Shown here: positions 58,601-64,000 of the stretch, one piece after another
Layout: each line of letters starts with the position of its first letter
Numbering within the stretch: position 1 is the stretch's first letter
Notes under the pieces: model-generated
What the model saw: the letters and a program-made list of their open reading frames with translations, nothing else
Databases searched by the model: none
Told to the model about the DNA's origin: nothing
Assembly (NCBI GenBank): GCA_964036195.1
Contig: OZ038454.1
Location: 23,608,315 to 23,672,314, forward strand
DNA from: Sphaerolaimus hirsutus
Taxonomy: Eukaryota > Nematoda > Chromadorea > Monhysterida > Sphaerolaimidae
Direction of reading: 5' to 3'
DNA length: 64,000 bases
Program-made: the position numbers and the translations under genes

Positions 58601-59706
58601 GGCATGCTTCCAAAATGCTTCCACATACTTCCACCAGATACTGGCATCGTGAGACTCTGGGTGAAGTGTCTTCCGCATACCGCAGCTATCATCATGCACA
58701 CTTGACGCCCTTCCAACATTGTTCCACATACTTCCACTCCGAAAACTGGCGCTTCAACGGTGCGGTGGATGTGAAGCCACTTCACCTTGCTGTTGCTTCA
58801 CCGTGTAGATGACACGCCCCTTTTTCTGTGAGACTACAATTATAGCTTTTTATTTCTTCATTTGAAAAAAAGGTTTGATCGTATTTTGTGGCGTGGAAAT
58901 AAACACAACCCGCGCGTTACGGCAAAATATGGGTGTGCGGATGCGCGGTGAAGCATTGTGAAGTGCCTCAACGCCGACACTTCCACACACATCACGAAAA
59001 AGTGCGAAAATTGCTTTACTTGACTTACTGACAGTGTTGGACAAATGTATATATATATATCCACTGTAAACGTATTTATAAGCCCAATTTCCAGGCATCG
59101 CCTTCCTGAAGGCTCGTTCACCACTGTTCAAAGCCGATCAAGTACGGAGACCATTGCTTATCGCACAGGGAGCTAATGACCCAAGGGTAAAAAGGAATGA
59201 ATCCGGTTGGTGGATGTCTTTTAGATTGCTAACTTGATGTGAAACTGTAAGATGACAAATTTACAATGTTATAATCTGATGGAAACGGTCCAAATGATAA
59301 TGTGTAAATCAAATGATGTTATTTTATGAAATTTTCAGATTTTTTGTGTGAAATTTTTTCATGATTTCTGATGGCACATTGTAGACATTCATCATACAGA
59401 TCAACTCATCAACAAAATCAAAATCAGTGATTTACGTATGAATACTGACCGGTGTACAAAGGGTGTTACCGCATTCCCCCCCCCCACGCAGACCAATTCG
59501 TGGCCGCACTTCAGTCGAACAACATCCCAGTAACATATCTCCTGTACCCAGACGAGGGCCACGGTTTCGTACGCCTGCCAAATGACCTCTCATTTTACGC
59601 ACATCTAGAAAAGTTCCTCTCAAAGTGTTTGGGCGGGGAAGCCCAACCGTTTGGGCCGGATTTCGAAGGGACCAGTGTGCAGGTGATTTCGGACATTTCA
59701 CGTTGA
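31632..59706 (+). CDS. S9-family serine peptidase (prolyl oligopeptidase / dipeptidyl-aminopeptidase type, bacterial-like S9C)
   Basis: Fifteen exons close exactly in frame to 2244 nt, 747 residues: 31632-31767, 32375-32523, 33001-33103, 33299-33397, 33764-33986, 34388-34545, 35826-35960, 36112-36224, 36634-36766, 55953-56155, 56465-56593, 57332-57482, 58146-58331, 59095-59205, 59492-59706. The N-terminal half is a beta-propeller-like region ([40 protein letters not shown]). The C-terminal alpha/beta hydrolase has LNVHGGPW (oxyanion region), NFRGSTGFG, nucleophile GGSYGGY (Ser580), QGANDPRV (Asp668) and PDEGHGF (His700). It should cleave peptides after Pro, Ala or related residues. No clear signal peptide follows the chosen ATG; the frame is also open upstream to a possible acceptor near 31577, so an earlier exon could exist. 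Introns 2 and 3 are introners, intron 6 holds a 486-bp hairpin, and intron 9 (19.2 kb) holds an antisense LTR retrotransposon. The reading frame shows no breaks. Confidence 0.93.
31932..32212. repeat. AT-rich inverted/tandem repeat in the first peptidase intron
   Basis: Repeated words gagattttctgagatttata and its complement aatctcagaaaatctcag alternate, giving several nested hairpins. Confidence 0.75.
32524..33000 (+). mobile_element. Introner family A as peptidase intron 2
   Basis: The 477-bp intron starts GTGCCAATTTCGAAAGTGGT and ends CATTTTCGTAATTAGCGCCAG, inverted copies of the family A end with AAGTGGTAAG/CTTACCACTTAAAACC words. CAG flanks both sides (32521-32523 and 32998-33000). It joins ..PETDQ to ASNLIPRAV.. 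in phase 0. The centre is unrelated AT-rich sequence, so this copy is longer than the usual ~200 bp. Confidence 0.85.
33104..33298 (+). mobile_element. Introner family B as peptidase intron 3
   Basis: The 195-bp intron starts GTGCCAGTCCCAGACCCTGT and ends GTGTCTGTGACTGTCCCCAG. CAG at 33101-33103 and 33296-33298 is the target duplication, so splicing keeps one copy and restores the exon. The whole intron is a hairpin around tggcaaacgaatgtttgcca. Very close to the homeobox copy at 27094-27274. Confidence 0.92.
34556..35453. mobile_element. Family C-type ends enclosing a long hairpin, peptidase intron 6
   Basis: Left taccgtacatgctcgaataa, right aacgcaagaatatacggta. The interior is mostly the hairpin at 34846-35331. 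The pairing of these two ends is an inference. Confidence 0.5.
34846..35331. repeat. 486-bp near-perfect palindrome
   Basis: cgattacagctcgggcgtaa at the left and its complement at the right. The two arms of about 235 bases match almost throughout; each strand encodes nearly the same 70-residue frame because of this symmetry. The repeated word gcgtaaaattccagcgtaaa occurs four times. It lies in an expressed intron, so the transcript should fold into a long double-stranded stem. Confidence 0.95.
35655..35783. mobile_element. Short family C element, peptidase intron 6
   Basis: taccgtatatcctcgaatca at the left and ctagcatatatgtacggta at the right, with gggggagttattcaagggg inside. Confidence 0.65.
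37105..39739 (-). repeat. 3' LTR (2.6 kb)
   Basis: TGTCATG..GCTCACA on the plus strand, so both ends follow the TG..CA rule. Matching to the other LTR extends to about 37100 and 39741. Frames within it (for example 38665-38943) are present in both LTRs but look like no known protein. Confidence 0.95.
40048..44604 (-). CDS. UPF1-like superfamily-1 helicase encoded by the LTR retrotransposon
   Basis: A 1518-codon uninterrupted ORF downstream of pol, in the place where env-like genes usually sit. Seen: Gln-motif-like region near 576; Walker [12 protein letters not shown] (600-610); motif II VFVDEAS (892-898); motif [12 protein letters not shown] (921-929); motif V-like [21 protein letters not shown] (about 1115-1135); motif [12 protein letters not shown] (1165-1174). 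Spacing and motifs fit UPF1-like SF1 helicases, which unwind RNA or DNA 5' to 3' using ATP. Residues 1-560 match nothing I recognise. From about 1235 to the end the protein is acidic and Gln/Glu/Ser/Pro-rich, with an SR/Ser run. No signal peptide or membrane span was seen, so it is not an envelope. The first Gly of the Walker box is Asp here. The ORF is intact despite its length, which implies selection or very recent insertion. How it is expressed (subgenomic, spliced or re-initiated) is not visible. Confidence 0.88.
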   Translation of the reverse strand: MTSSGGVPMGGYGASSSSYRGGRIAKAPLKSWTSHGKQGGDTIPPLPYNPSRNARSTCPEFVINQKLSGIVDRVHVGNEPRPTSYQCHIRFDGDAQALLESYPEWSEAETAYPFFTYSVNKAERARERSVQKILKEYREANEAYDMFLPLVRHGMHFVATGISRVSANPKYWELRGVTIMKNDAQMPLFLGRPVVIVSQGQVDLSVDEPASEISQRGQENREGYHPYPAKWRYLRLRAAFTPSRYISAPPFKGADERDPGPEKLIFAHSENVMESDIHPHAGQLGVAHVEYHAFDDAGKVNNFYWGHAYGVRIFSARQIEAGMEWKGEMNSNYLTSQLQLRSIFLAAANVCHEAHLRYTATRAKAVRAQVTWQNGPRGLIAIIRWARVHLNPAAAMRDTAEWHRNKAQGYMLNFTSPMSSLQIVEADPRGEERALTGRPQINLRTVSADITAEAVQLVAKPDVLVPQALSPHLLPNCDYMVRGSALSPSYNGRMEILERLCIMGPSGYRPTESNTGMLAVEDQVKMAVVLHKQLNQVETDWQRTLDKIESDGLYAEVRRGTCEDLLQAQQGDFRPQEGQGRVIASVIKSVRKTAPLLLMCDSPFGSGKTTVQSQCAYAVAFKFTEKNDPPNPLKRELPSDANKNALYHSTMTTCSVNSAADESARRSLQSLANIGLPNLETVVEVLLRSRERWTAMDDKPNFQTPGYARFCQVRAAFAIRVLSPLLEVDDRYVDMTLQQLPLLNLIAQNMPMHVIRLNDHWLTAYERFTAQRHICDTLNEIIANNQHPADIFEAIRSQLPLVRLSIDEDDEDDLVPLDDGQEEGVQAWGAAAGFVDDNQVWGKIYKREMRRLVRVATRLHKVVLNVLQPGQVHVTLDSSRDKRLQVLKYAAVFVDEASLADETAIFGAVSNARLPHNGLVLLFGDSKQLTRMVRPHSWIAPILKPDPSLINRLVEGVLCPILKLETVFRGHDALIQANSVAAYDGQLRAFHEYSQWRDTLPLMACSADQVPLSSVIVHMGFETSEGVSVKNLTEVDIVVRVVQQFVILALNSEGENVVPWSDLESADSLLIVCFYSAQERRVIDELVRLNWAQLLGGEGFPDYLVTPAFWRKKVITADRAQAREAHVVIVSCVRGSAPRVDATGHPSQRERDVMDRIGFLAMPERCNVATSRAKTARVVIMNAATVLHSEFFWRFVAVELGKGHVFAYHERHLWESDPLARFLGHWRSAPVDLPEPAPPVQEEEENEVPPPQEEVQEVDVSEQRVSPQPDADVVPAPDSPDVQMLPPEEQEEESEKVQPRADEKASCSRSRRRYRGRRRSLSSSSSSSSSSSSGSSKSGSSETDSASESEHAPPVPAHKQKTHQEEEVMEVEQEQGEQGAQQQEPAMEGQRQEQEPEPDTEEANNAIIGEKLDELIQMAGELNTELDAERQQQSMSPDRQMLREMDAIQEEANESAEPMQEDEQEQEQPEEVAAQQLQQPVQVVVVGASPPPQEEQSPPPPVTPTLAGLEPEEEMEAE
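45129..47837 (-). CDS. Pol part 2: reverse transcriptase (from after motif A), RNase H, integrase
   Basis: A 902-codon ORF. Seen: RT motif C YIDD (34-37); RNase H Asp residues in IITDAS (197) and VWTDAK (265); integrase zinc finger with His 542-549 and Cys 579/582; catalytic Asp612 (AIDAVGP), Asp672 (LSDNAPS) and Glu708 (GLVERRN); a GPY/F-like module ([11 protein letters not shown]) near the C-terminus, the Ty3/gypsy signature. The first Met (47837) lies inside the RT domain, so this is not a natural start: the frame continues upstream to the frame break near 47934 and belongs with the preceding ORF. Confidence 0.93.
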   Translation of the reverse strand: MKRLPMGLKCSPALAQRCFEVTMAGLLHRNVLVYIDDLLIYSRSWEDHLSDISQVLSRLISSSFKIHPKKCFFARTTAVKFLGYMVGREGICIPDDKRKYLSDWPLPVCVREVKAFLGAVGFFRRLIHKCAEYAAPLSNLTRTKTELGTEKYSGSTPVDLNANPAALGAFNKLKVMVAESPCIQYPDPSKPFIIITDASKVALAGILVQRAEPAAALHACSFYSRKLSEAQSRWPAITQEACAIFESIRNWHCYLAGRPFEVWTDAKSISWVKNPNLETHPHTGLHRFALAIQSYQVTFKHLRGKSNELADALSRRRDAPVEFDERVNLDEAFEEYAFDIPVDELARILTEEMALLTSEEHLACQAVAKAMARLASAQNWLKHAKMKSLEPSVTVATELPVASVATVRAPHPMTMRVRSKKKVESNSENALKSPPKSDDAPKLMAGGHRSVQLIKKPEKLDALPPPITPIEELSRLQKEEPYIITIRRMCEESTLRRAPPFFIDQFDVVRRDAEPSILVGERKYDPACIPQSLVVTVLELAHNHPTAGHLGVMKTFERLREFAWFTNMRPECARWVSTCPSCNAKKGLRRSMKTQIQSRKIAKFPGDFIAIDAVGPLPITEKRNVHVLVFVDQCTRFGLAVPVPNLKQDTVAIAFLQHVLPIFGVPAVILSDNAPSFIGGIFAELLRYLNTVQHKCFNYTPKGNGLVERRNGVLMEIISHYVNGSHSDWDKHLGAAVYAYNTSMHPSMKVTPYALLFGSNSPSLWERMIEPTGNGTDKTDKPTAYSPFVSNLDARLSDVRTAAHSALQRAQEKECFYANRSARRLNLKPGQSVRVYSPRILRKLGRVKKFTHHYIGPYECLDYVHPIVTVFNRLSKKTYTVHADRVKLTNEPVNPTYSQIFG
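47932..52323 (-). CDS. Gag, nucleocapsid, protease and N-terminal reverse transcriptase
   Basis: A 1463-codon ORF. Seen: a Ty3/gypsy capsid-like region (about 325-455, with [13 protein letters not shown] and [16 protein letters not shown]); a coiled-coil-like stretch (538-566); one CCHC zinc knuckle [14 protein letters not shown] (586-599); hydrophobic segments at about 862-882 and 905-940; the aspartic protease DTGA (1061-1064) with ILLGADVL; then RT fingers ([19 protein letters not shown]). It stops at a TAG (47932-47934) after CKYF, where RT motif A should follow. The next bases continue motif A in the +1 frame. Gag and pol are fused in one frame here, unlike many gypsy elements. The start could also be one of the Met residues near 156, before a more typical gag start. 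Confidence 0.92.
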   Translation of the reverse strand: MTIAGENKRTTARLEERKATRSTQPISTDIFVLGRETDEIISGQKREKRKSKKKSKSVQFSTDAHCSEPGTAELSDEPNDFDVNCWVDAEGPVPERGAEESFPTCEQGKPSAGAEVPFLTVGQSKLGHRSASAGYRSASTQSSSECVFFRYSTLSMAHASGSGVNTGPDVVQLLIQAKNLTLNQINSSIVGNSVQGSEWNLSQVVTQTVSIAAYLYNQRPMSSLENGNMSDNDEKLVSLVKLGVDCYNLRNDVSQIADAINAFAEYIHLEKPDMQAINSIISAVSNSGGCSTATTPPIPAVSMIATSREGYAAAMTALTGQVIPFKGRADDKFADWRKNWDAVCEALQIPTDERKSLLPVYLRDSARSIYMSHKSELINLDYEEFMDTLERYYTNPISEHHAQREVISSEQGEDEDVLNWSVRLEKIIKRAFPKLSKIEREKMAVAKFVSGLYPDIRRNVSITAGAKFQDVVNNARTQESFLEIDKDKVGGKKKSKSNAELVSEATNSVIERIFALGGAGAFGNSPPVPAAAENPKFEEQRVKLEELSRQLEDKDKRLVDLEKQLIGNNAAKPISKFRPRKFDEGCYECGADDHFRSDCPKLTEEERARFRNFRRGPPQRPMNNFRGPANMMRSAQQPVYSMQAPPYLYYPPPAQVSTTSWSPVQQVQSSQMAIAAPPSTELTALNPTRVSANSVNHARSVQESKEYVRMIRVVPGLESSDEEAEDPCNPPEITPQEHQFMLEREAWIMPWVYARSLDSMIFRTKWWAQLQHMGLQGLNISGFCEHADEHPHDDPEDTLTYVKLEALLELTMHTFMCEPPDISLSRTSSDSELYVLSDYGEASVPTLYRTWSEPSMLPSVLNRVFFLCCLFTFFASVDALGVPSGGVVKKKGVSDEWILTVRNFLEGFIAGMCTSVFLRYILPALCELVLYLVFTVCDWIKMRVLRVQLNRMLAIENRRNPARGATPVTPPQRLNPVSADSSGYGADIEETPVSRFKRLPPLRVPKGSAVMEKVNVVTLTSEEIANIKSITAKRKELVPIYYSPSITVEIEGNEYKRCLLDTGAMRSLCSPLVLARHRNNCIAFDEVTPVGGLQSASQCKLQIEGQLELQVMITGKAFSIVFQVISGLSDDILLGADVLRHMVIDMPARELRIESGDARKKLTVPFDNPSPVVQERHIYAVVTEPTEIKPRHETIISAKLSEPIDELTFAIEPLNEFHVKTGVFAANAVYESASELFPVRCVNVTEVPVKLQVGQKIAIVEPVECVLQVRRGDPPAEWVRECRERDMSFTDTILEASEEKVPTKGTVPSKAANTTMKVVCADGREMDFEIPVELDEIKRQQLKELILTHQDAFARDKYDLGYSELVDYRLQLTSKIPVACRMYRLSLDDQQYLEKHLSCLLEHDVIEHSTSPYCAPTLVVTKPDGAKRMVIDYRRLNAVVHAPQFPLPRLDDTIESLHSCKYF
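52366..52381 (-). promoter_or_regulatory. Candidate primer-binding site
   Basis: On the minus strand TGGTAGCAGCGAGTGG lies just inside the 5' LTR. It begins with TGG, the complement of a tRNA CCA end, as expected for tRNA priming. The tRNA species was not identified. Confidence 0.6.
52384..55018 (-). repeat. 5' LTR (2.6 kb)
   Basis: Near-identical to 37105-39739 at a constant offset of 15279 bases. It should contain the promoter and the RNA start. No TATA box was assigned with confidence. Confidence 0.95.
55239..55625. mobile_element. Family H TIR element in peptidase intron 9
   Basis: ggccttctgtgcatgtttac and its complement bound a T-rich core that follows the copy at 15481-15868 nearly word by word (for example gtagtatatgtgcttatata). 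Confidence 0.85.
55632..55890. mobile_element. Inverted-repeat MITE beside peptidase exon 10
   Basis: Arms ttttcgcgcgacacaacttt(gtcgcgcagg) and (cctgcgcgac)aaagttgtgtcgcgcaaaa, with tagtgattgaatggcgcca/tggcgccattccatcacta inside. It ends about 60 bp before exon 10. Confidence 0.85.
56905..57265 (+). repeat. Minisatellite of ggaactattcaa units, peptidase intron 11
   Basis: About 20 irregular copies of gggaactattcaag/gagggaactagtcaaa. The same word occurs in family C elements, so it may be an expanded family C end. Confidence 0.85.
58350..58831. mobile_element. Family F element, peptidase intron 13
   Basis: Left ttacggtaaagaatggatgt(gtgatg), right cttcaccgtgtagatgacac(gcccctttttctgtga), with many cttccacatacttcc words inside. 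Confidence 0.55.
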
Positions 59707-60138
59707 TGTAATTGAGTGGATTGAGAGATAGTTGTATTTGTGAAAATCGTCCTGAGTAAATTTGTTTTTTTTTGTGTTGGAAATGAGCCAATAATTTACG
59801 CATGTACCTATTTCACTTATGGACTTCGATTCGATATGCAATATTGAATAGAAAAAATGGTCGATATCCGATATTCAATATGGTTAAGTACTAGTTAATA
59901 TCTTCATCGTGTCCAAAATGCAGCGTGGACTACCGTTTCTGTAGATATCACTTTTTTAGCTATTCCAGTCAATTTTGCATTATCAATCACGGCATGAAAT
60001 TGACTGTAATCACCAAGGATCGATATCACCAGGGGGCAGTCCCAGCCCCTCTAAAATGCCCTGTAAAATGTTCAAAAAATACCATCGTTTTCCAAAAATA
60101 CCGGTATTTGAACAACACTGATGTGCTGTCAAGTCTGG

Positions 60139-60314
60139 GACACTCCCAGACCCTGTAAAATGTCAAACGTCATGCAAAGTGTCAAAAGTCATGGAAAATG
60201 CCCTGCAAAATGGCAAATCGGTTGCCATTTTGCAGGGCATCTGACGTGATTTGTGACACTTTGCAATTGCATGTCATTTGACATTTTCCAAGGCATTTTA
60301 CAGGGACTGCCCCC
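60139..60314. mobile_element. Family B introner element 3' of the peptidase gene
   Basis: CTGGGACACTCCCAGACCCT on the left, CATTTTACAGGGACTGCCCC(C) on the right, same hairpin core (aaaatggcaaatcggttgcc) as the copies in the homeobox and in peptidase intron 3. A second half-end (gggggcagtcccagcccctc) lies at about 60035. It starts about 430 bases after the stop codon. Confidence 0.8.
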
Positions 60315-60448
60315 AGAGAATGAACTATTCAAACTAATTTTCGGTTACGATGAAGATAATAGTTACTACTTTCTTCATAAAAAAATTCAGACTCATGCAT
60401 TTATCTATTCTTATGTAATAAATCTTACATTGAAGTTAAATTTTTCGG

Positions 60449-60920
60449 TGGGGTACTTACAGCTTGCCAACAAATTAAAGTTGAAACAATAAATTCAGTC
60501 TCTATAAATTACAAATAGGTAAACAAGAAGGCTTAGAGATATCAATATTTTTATTAACACATTGAGAGCACTAACCGATATCTATTTATACTGTGTCCAA
60601 AATTTATCCAAACGTTTCTGTAGTTCTCGAGATATGATATTTACTTTATTTTATATCGAGATTTCACAATTTGTCAGCAAATCCAATGAAAAGTGTCAAC
60701 AAATTGTGAAATATTGACATAAAATTCATACCTCAGGAACTACTGGAGCTTTTCAAATATTTTTGGACACGAACGATAAAGAAATCAGTTAGTGCTTTCA
60801 ATTTGACTAAGGGATTGATATTTATGTCTAAGTGTTCTTGTGTAAATAGGTATTTAAAAATTATTGAGACTGAATTTGTCGTTTCAACTTAAATGTATCG
60901 GCAAGTTGTAAGTACCCCTT
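60449..60920. repeat. Inverted-repeat element
   Basis: ggggtacttacagcttgcca and the diverged complement (gcaagttgtaagtacccc) bound inverted copies of aattcagtctc/gagactgaatt and tttgtcagcaa/caacaaattgtgaaat. Confidence 0.7.
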
Positions 60921-61498
60921 AAGCTGAAACTTCCCCTTTAAAGCTGCGTTTACATATGACAGCTTAACAAGTGAAACGTAAATTATATGTCACGGAAAAA
61001 TTTATTATTTTAATGTTTTCAAGGGGTTTTTTTCTTCAAAATCAATGTTCTTAACTCACAAAAATTTCTTATATTGGAGATGATATTTTCTTATTCGAAT
61101 GAATTTGTCTGTTGGATTTTCATAGGTTCATGTATTTATATTGGTATGGAATGTTTGAAGTCTCAAACTCTCAACCAGTTATAAATTTTTGTAACATCTG
61201 ATAATTATTTATGTATCTATGTTTAAGTATTCTCAACTCTTTGATTGAAGTCATTATATGATATCACAATTCCCATTTGCACTACTGTGTCTTTCATGTG
61301 TTCGCTTTCTTTCCTATTTTTATGTTATACTCAATTCGCCTGTGTTCAAAAACAGCGTGTTCACTGTGTTTTTCTCCATTGATTTTGTTCTTATTTACTG
61401 TGTTTCTCATTCCTCAGACAGCTTTACAAAATAAATGAAACTGTTTCCTAGATTTGTTGCTTGAAAATTGCAAATAATCACATTGTAAACATGTCTAA

Positions 61499-62220
61499 AG
61501 CCGGAGTTACAGCACAACGATAAATAGAAGCTGAAGCGACAAATACATGTCGCCGCAAATTCTTCGACTAGGACACAAGAACGCTTTGAGATTTCTATCC
61601 ATAAATTGACATATTGAAAGTAGTGATGTAAAACGCCATGGCGCTTTTCCGACATCTAACGCCAAGAACCAATGGCGCCAGGGCAAAATGGCGCCAAGCG
61701 TCAGAAGTGCCATGGCGCTTTTTCCTATGGCGCTAGCGCCAACCGCCAGCGCCAGGCATCGTGTTCCTGGCGCCGGGTAAAAATAGCGCCAAGCGTCAAA
61801 AGCGCCATGGCGCTTTTTGTGGGCATGGCGTCAAGCGCCAATGGCGCCAGCGCCATGGCGCTTTTACATCAATAGTTGAAAGCACTAACCGATAGCTACG
61901 TTGTGTCCAAAAATTTTAAAAAAACCAGTGGTTCTTGAGATATAAATCTTAATTTAAAATTTCGCTATTTGTCGGCAACATTTCTCGTTGAGGTTGCCGA
62001 CAAATAGCGAAATTTTTCTTTTACATTTAAATCTCACTTAACTCACCTAACTTACCACTTAAGCTTTTTGGATAATTTTTTTGACACGATTTAGATATTG
62101 GTTAGAGCTTTCAACATGTCAATTTAAGGATGGATAAGCGTTCTTGTGTAATCGAATTTACAAATCGAACATGTATTTGTCGCTTCAGCTTCTATTTACC
62201 GTTGTGCGGTAATTCCGGCT
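61499..62220. mobile_element. PIF/Harbinger-like MITE with nested GCGCC array
   Basis: Starts AGCCGGAGTTACAGCACAAC, ends GTTGTGCGGTAATTCCGGCT; TAA duplicated at 61496-61498 and 62221-62223. The terminal AGCCGGA matches the element at 9067-9768. The arms share agaagctgaagcgacaaata. Confidence 0.88.
61632..61877. repeat. ATGGCGCC/GGCGCT palindromic array nested in the MITE
   Basis: Repeated ccatggcgctttt, aatggcgcca and gcgccaagcgtc words, related to 22073-22288. Without it the two arms of the host MITE would face each other more closely, so it is likely a later insertion. Confidence 0.75.
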
Positions 62221-62446
62221 TAATGAAAGGCTGGAGTGCACAAATTCAAACGGAAATTACTGCTGCTAAGAATTGCAGGCTTTATGATAATTTTTTAGTT
62301 TCTGTTATTGTACTATAATACCTAGTAGTGATTAAAAGTTACAACGTTTTGAAGAACACATGTACCAAAGTAAATTCATTTTGCAAATTTCAACCATTCG
62401 AAAATTAAAAATTGAAAAGCTCGATGCAGAAAAACTTTTTCCACAC

Positions 62447-62580
62447 AGCAAAAACGGGTCTCGTGAACTCTGAAAGGCACCATGTGATGTGATCACGCTT
62501 CAAAGCCTGATCACGCCTGATCACAGATGGAATACTTTCACCTACACTTCACAAATTTCATCACTGCATTCTTCACAGTA
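62447..62580. mobile_element. Short family F element
   Basis: cacagcaaaaacgggtctcg at the left, gcattcttcacagtaaaaag at the right, cctgatcacgcctgatcaca inside. Confidence 0.5.
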
Positions 62581-62614
62581 AAAAGTGCTTTGTAAATCGT
62601 TTGGCGAATTTAAG

Positions 62615-62910
62615 TACCGTATTTCCTTGAAATACCCCCCCCACTCGAAATACCCCCCTCGAAACACCCCCCCTCCCCTCGAATTACCCCCCTCAAAATG
62701 GGCACTATGAATTTGTGGTCCGGGAAATGCATAACAGACATTCAAAACACTTCTGTGTTACGTTAGAACATCGTTTATACCATCTACATCCTTATATAAG
62801 GCTGTAAAAACTTACAAATGGTGGTTATTGTTGCATTTTTCACGTTTTCATCTCAAAATTTTCACTCTGAAAAAATAAACCCTCCGGGGGTAATTCGAGG
62901 AAATACGGTA
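62615..62910. mobile_element. Family C element
   Basis: taccgtatttccttgaaata at the left, aattcgaggaaatacggta at the right, C-rich/G-rich subterminal blocks, and a central atcgtttataccatctacat stretch. Confidence 0.85.
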
Positions 62911-63190
62911 TATGCGTGAAGACACTTACTTCACCGCTGATCACGGCAGATCACCGGCTGTGCGGATGTTTTTGCCGTGCCAGAGAAACTACCATCGTTA
63001 ATCACCAAGCGTGACATTCCGGACCAGCACGCATGCAAAAGTTACATAAAAACCTCGTAATTAATCAGCTGATGGAGCCTTGTGCTGTGACACTTGGCTG
63101 GGCTAGCACTGGCACACATCAAGCGTAATTAAATGGATGCAAGAAAGCCAGATCACTGGCGGATACTTTTGCTTTGCTGTAAATACCTAG

Positions 63191-63445
63191 TATACTCCGC
63201 GGCTTTGCACTTTTCTGAGGAAACACTCCATGATGACGTCATCGTGAATAAAAAAGTGTTACAAAAATATTTAAAAAACCTTTTATGAGGAAAATATTCA
63301 TCACTTGTATACAACTCCGCCTTTCACTTTTTGAAAGTGCTATGCATAAGTAATCTCTCCTCACATGATCGACTACAACATAATAATAATTTGAATAATA
63401 ACTACTAGTAATTTTGTACTTGTACTTTGTGGTCCGCTGAGTATA
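63191..63445. mobile_element. TIR element with tatactccgcgg ends (family E)
   Basis: Left tatactccgcggctttgcac, right actttgtggtccgctgagtata. Inside, aaacactccatgatgacgtcatcg. Related ends occur near 12648, 16660-16680, 21330-21350, 25678-25745 and 63878, several with the same gacgtcatcg sequence or its diverged form. Confidence 0.7.
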
Positions 63446-63590
63446 AGTTTAAGCAACTACTTCATAGTTAATAACCTCTGAGGAATATTTTAACTATAGG
63501 CGCCCTGCCCTTGTGTACTGTTTACCCTGTGCGTGTATGTCTATGCAGACATCAGATATTTATGGACAAACAAACACAGAGCTGGACAGG

Positions 63591-63758
63591 GGCCAATTTT
63601 GCAACTTGTAATGAAATGTGAAATACAATTCAAAAGTGAATTCAAAAGTGGTGAGTCTGGGGTTATAAGTGGTTAAGTGATAAGTGATTCATAAAGTTTG
63701 CTTATTGTACCACTTATGACTTACAATTTTACTTGTCCACATGTGGAATTGGCTCCTG
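63591..63758. mobile_element. Family A introner-like element
   Basis: GGCCAATTTTGCAACTTGTA at the left, TTGTCCACATGTGGAATTGG(CTCCTG) at the right, with taagtggttaagtgataagt/accacttatgacttac subterminal words. It is of intronic-copy size (about 168 bp). Confidence 0.65.
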
Positions 63759-64000
63759 AATAGAAGATAACGTAACTTGCGATGTGATGCTGTCATAGTC
63801 AGTTCCAGGCACATCAAATTGGATAAAGTTACATTAGGTTGCTCTCCACACAGCTGGCACTGGCAAGTATGGGCTATGGGTTATATACTTTGCTGACTGC
63901 ATACTTTGCGTTTTTCTGAAGTAAACACTGTGGTGGCGTCGTCGGTCTGAAAAAATACAAAAACATTTTTGACATGTGTATGTATTGCTTGCAACAACTT

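Overview
This is animal nuclear DNA, most likely from an invertebrate. Its genes are split into many short exons with GT..AG introns. They include a Tlx-class homeobox gene and a fibronectin-III protein, and DNA transposons, retrotransposons and long hairpins fill the space between. An aquatic invertebrate, perhaps an arthropod, fits the permuted Penelope element and the intron-making transposons, but the sequence does not fix the species. There is one assembly gap (29409-29608).

Layout. 1-2444 (minus) is an open, edge-truncated Penelope-like element whose GIY-YIG endonuclease lies N-terminal to the reverse transcriptase (Naiad/Chlamys type). 2445-8793 holds repeats, including a hAT MITE with a clear 8-bp target duplication. 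8794-17696 (plus) is a secreted FN3-repeat protein gene. 17700-25400 is repeat-rich with no gene I can support. 25431-28145 (plus) is a five-exon Tlx/C15-type homeobox gene. 31632-59706 (plus) is a 15-exon, 747-residue S9-family serine peptidase whose Ser/Asp/His triad is complete. Its ninth intron holds an antisense 17.9-kb Ty3/gypsy LTR retrotransposon (37105-55018) with near-identical 2.6-kb LTRs. 59707-64000 is repeats.

Two systems stand out. First, at least seven introns in the three host genes are themselves terminal-inverted-repeat transposons of two families. The terminal GTGCC of the repeat is the 5' splice site, and the other end plus the duplicated target triplet (usually CAG) is the 3' splice site. 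This is an introner system still recognisable at sequence level. One copy sits inside the homeobox, and two copies appear to require a non-canonical ..TG acceptor. The same families also lie outside genes. Second, the LTR retrotransposon carries, where env is usually found, a 1518-codon gene for a UPF1-like superfamily-1 helicase with an acidic, Gln/Glu-rich tail. It also has hydrophobic segments between its nucleocapsid and protease regions, and a one-base frame break at reverse-transcriptase motif A.

Gene models come from splice sites and frame continuity read by eye. The peptidase model (2244 nt) and the Tlx model (684 nt) close exactly in frame. Two boundaries in the FN3 gene are unresolved and are flagged.
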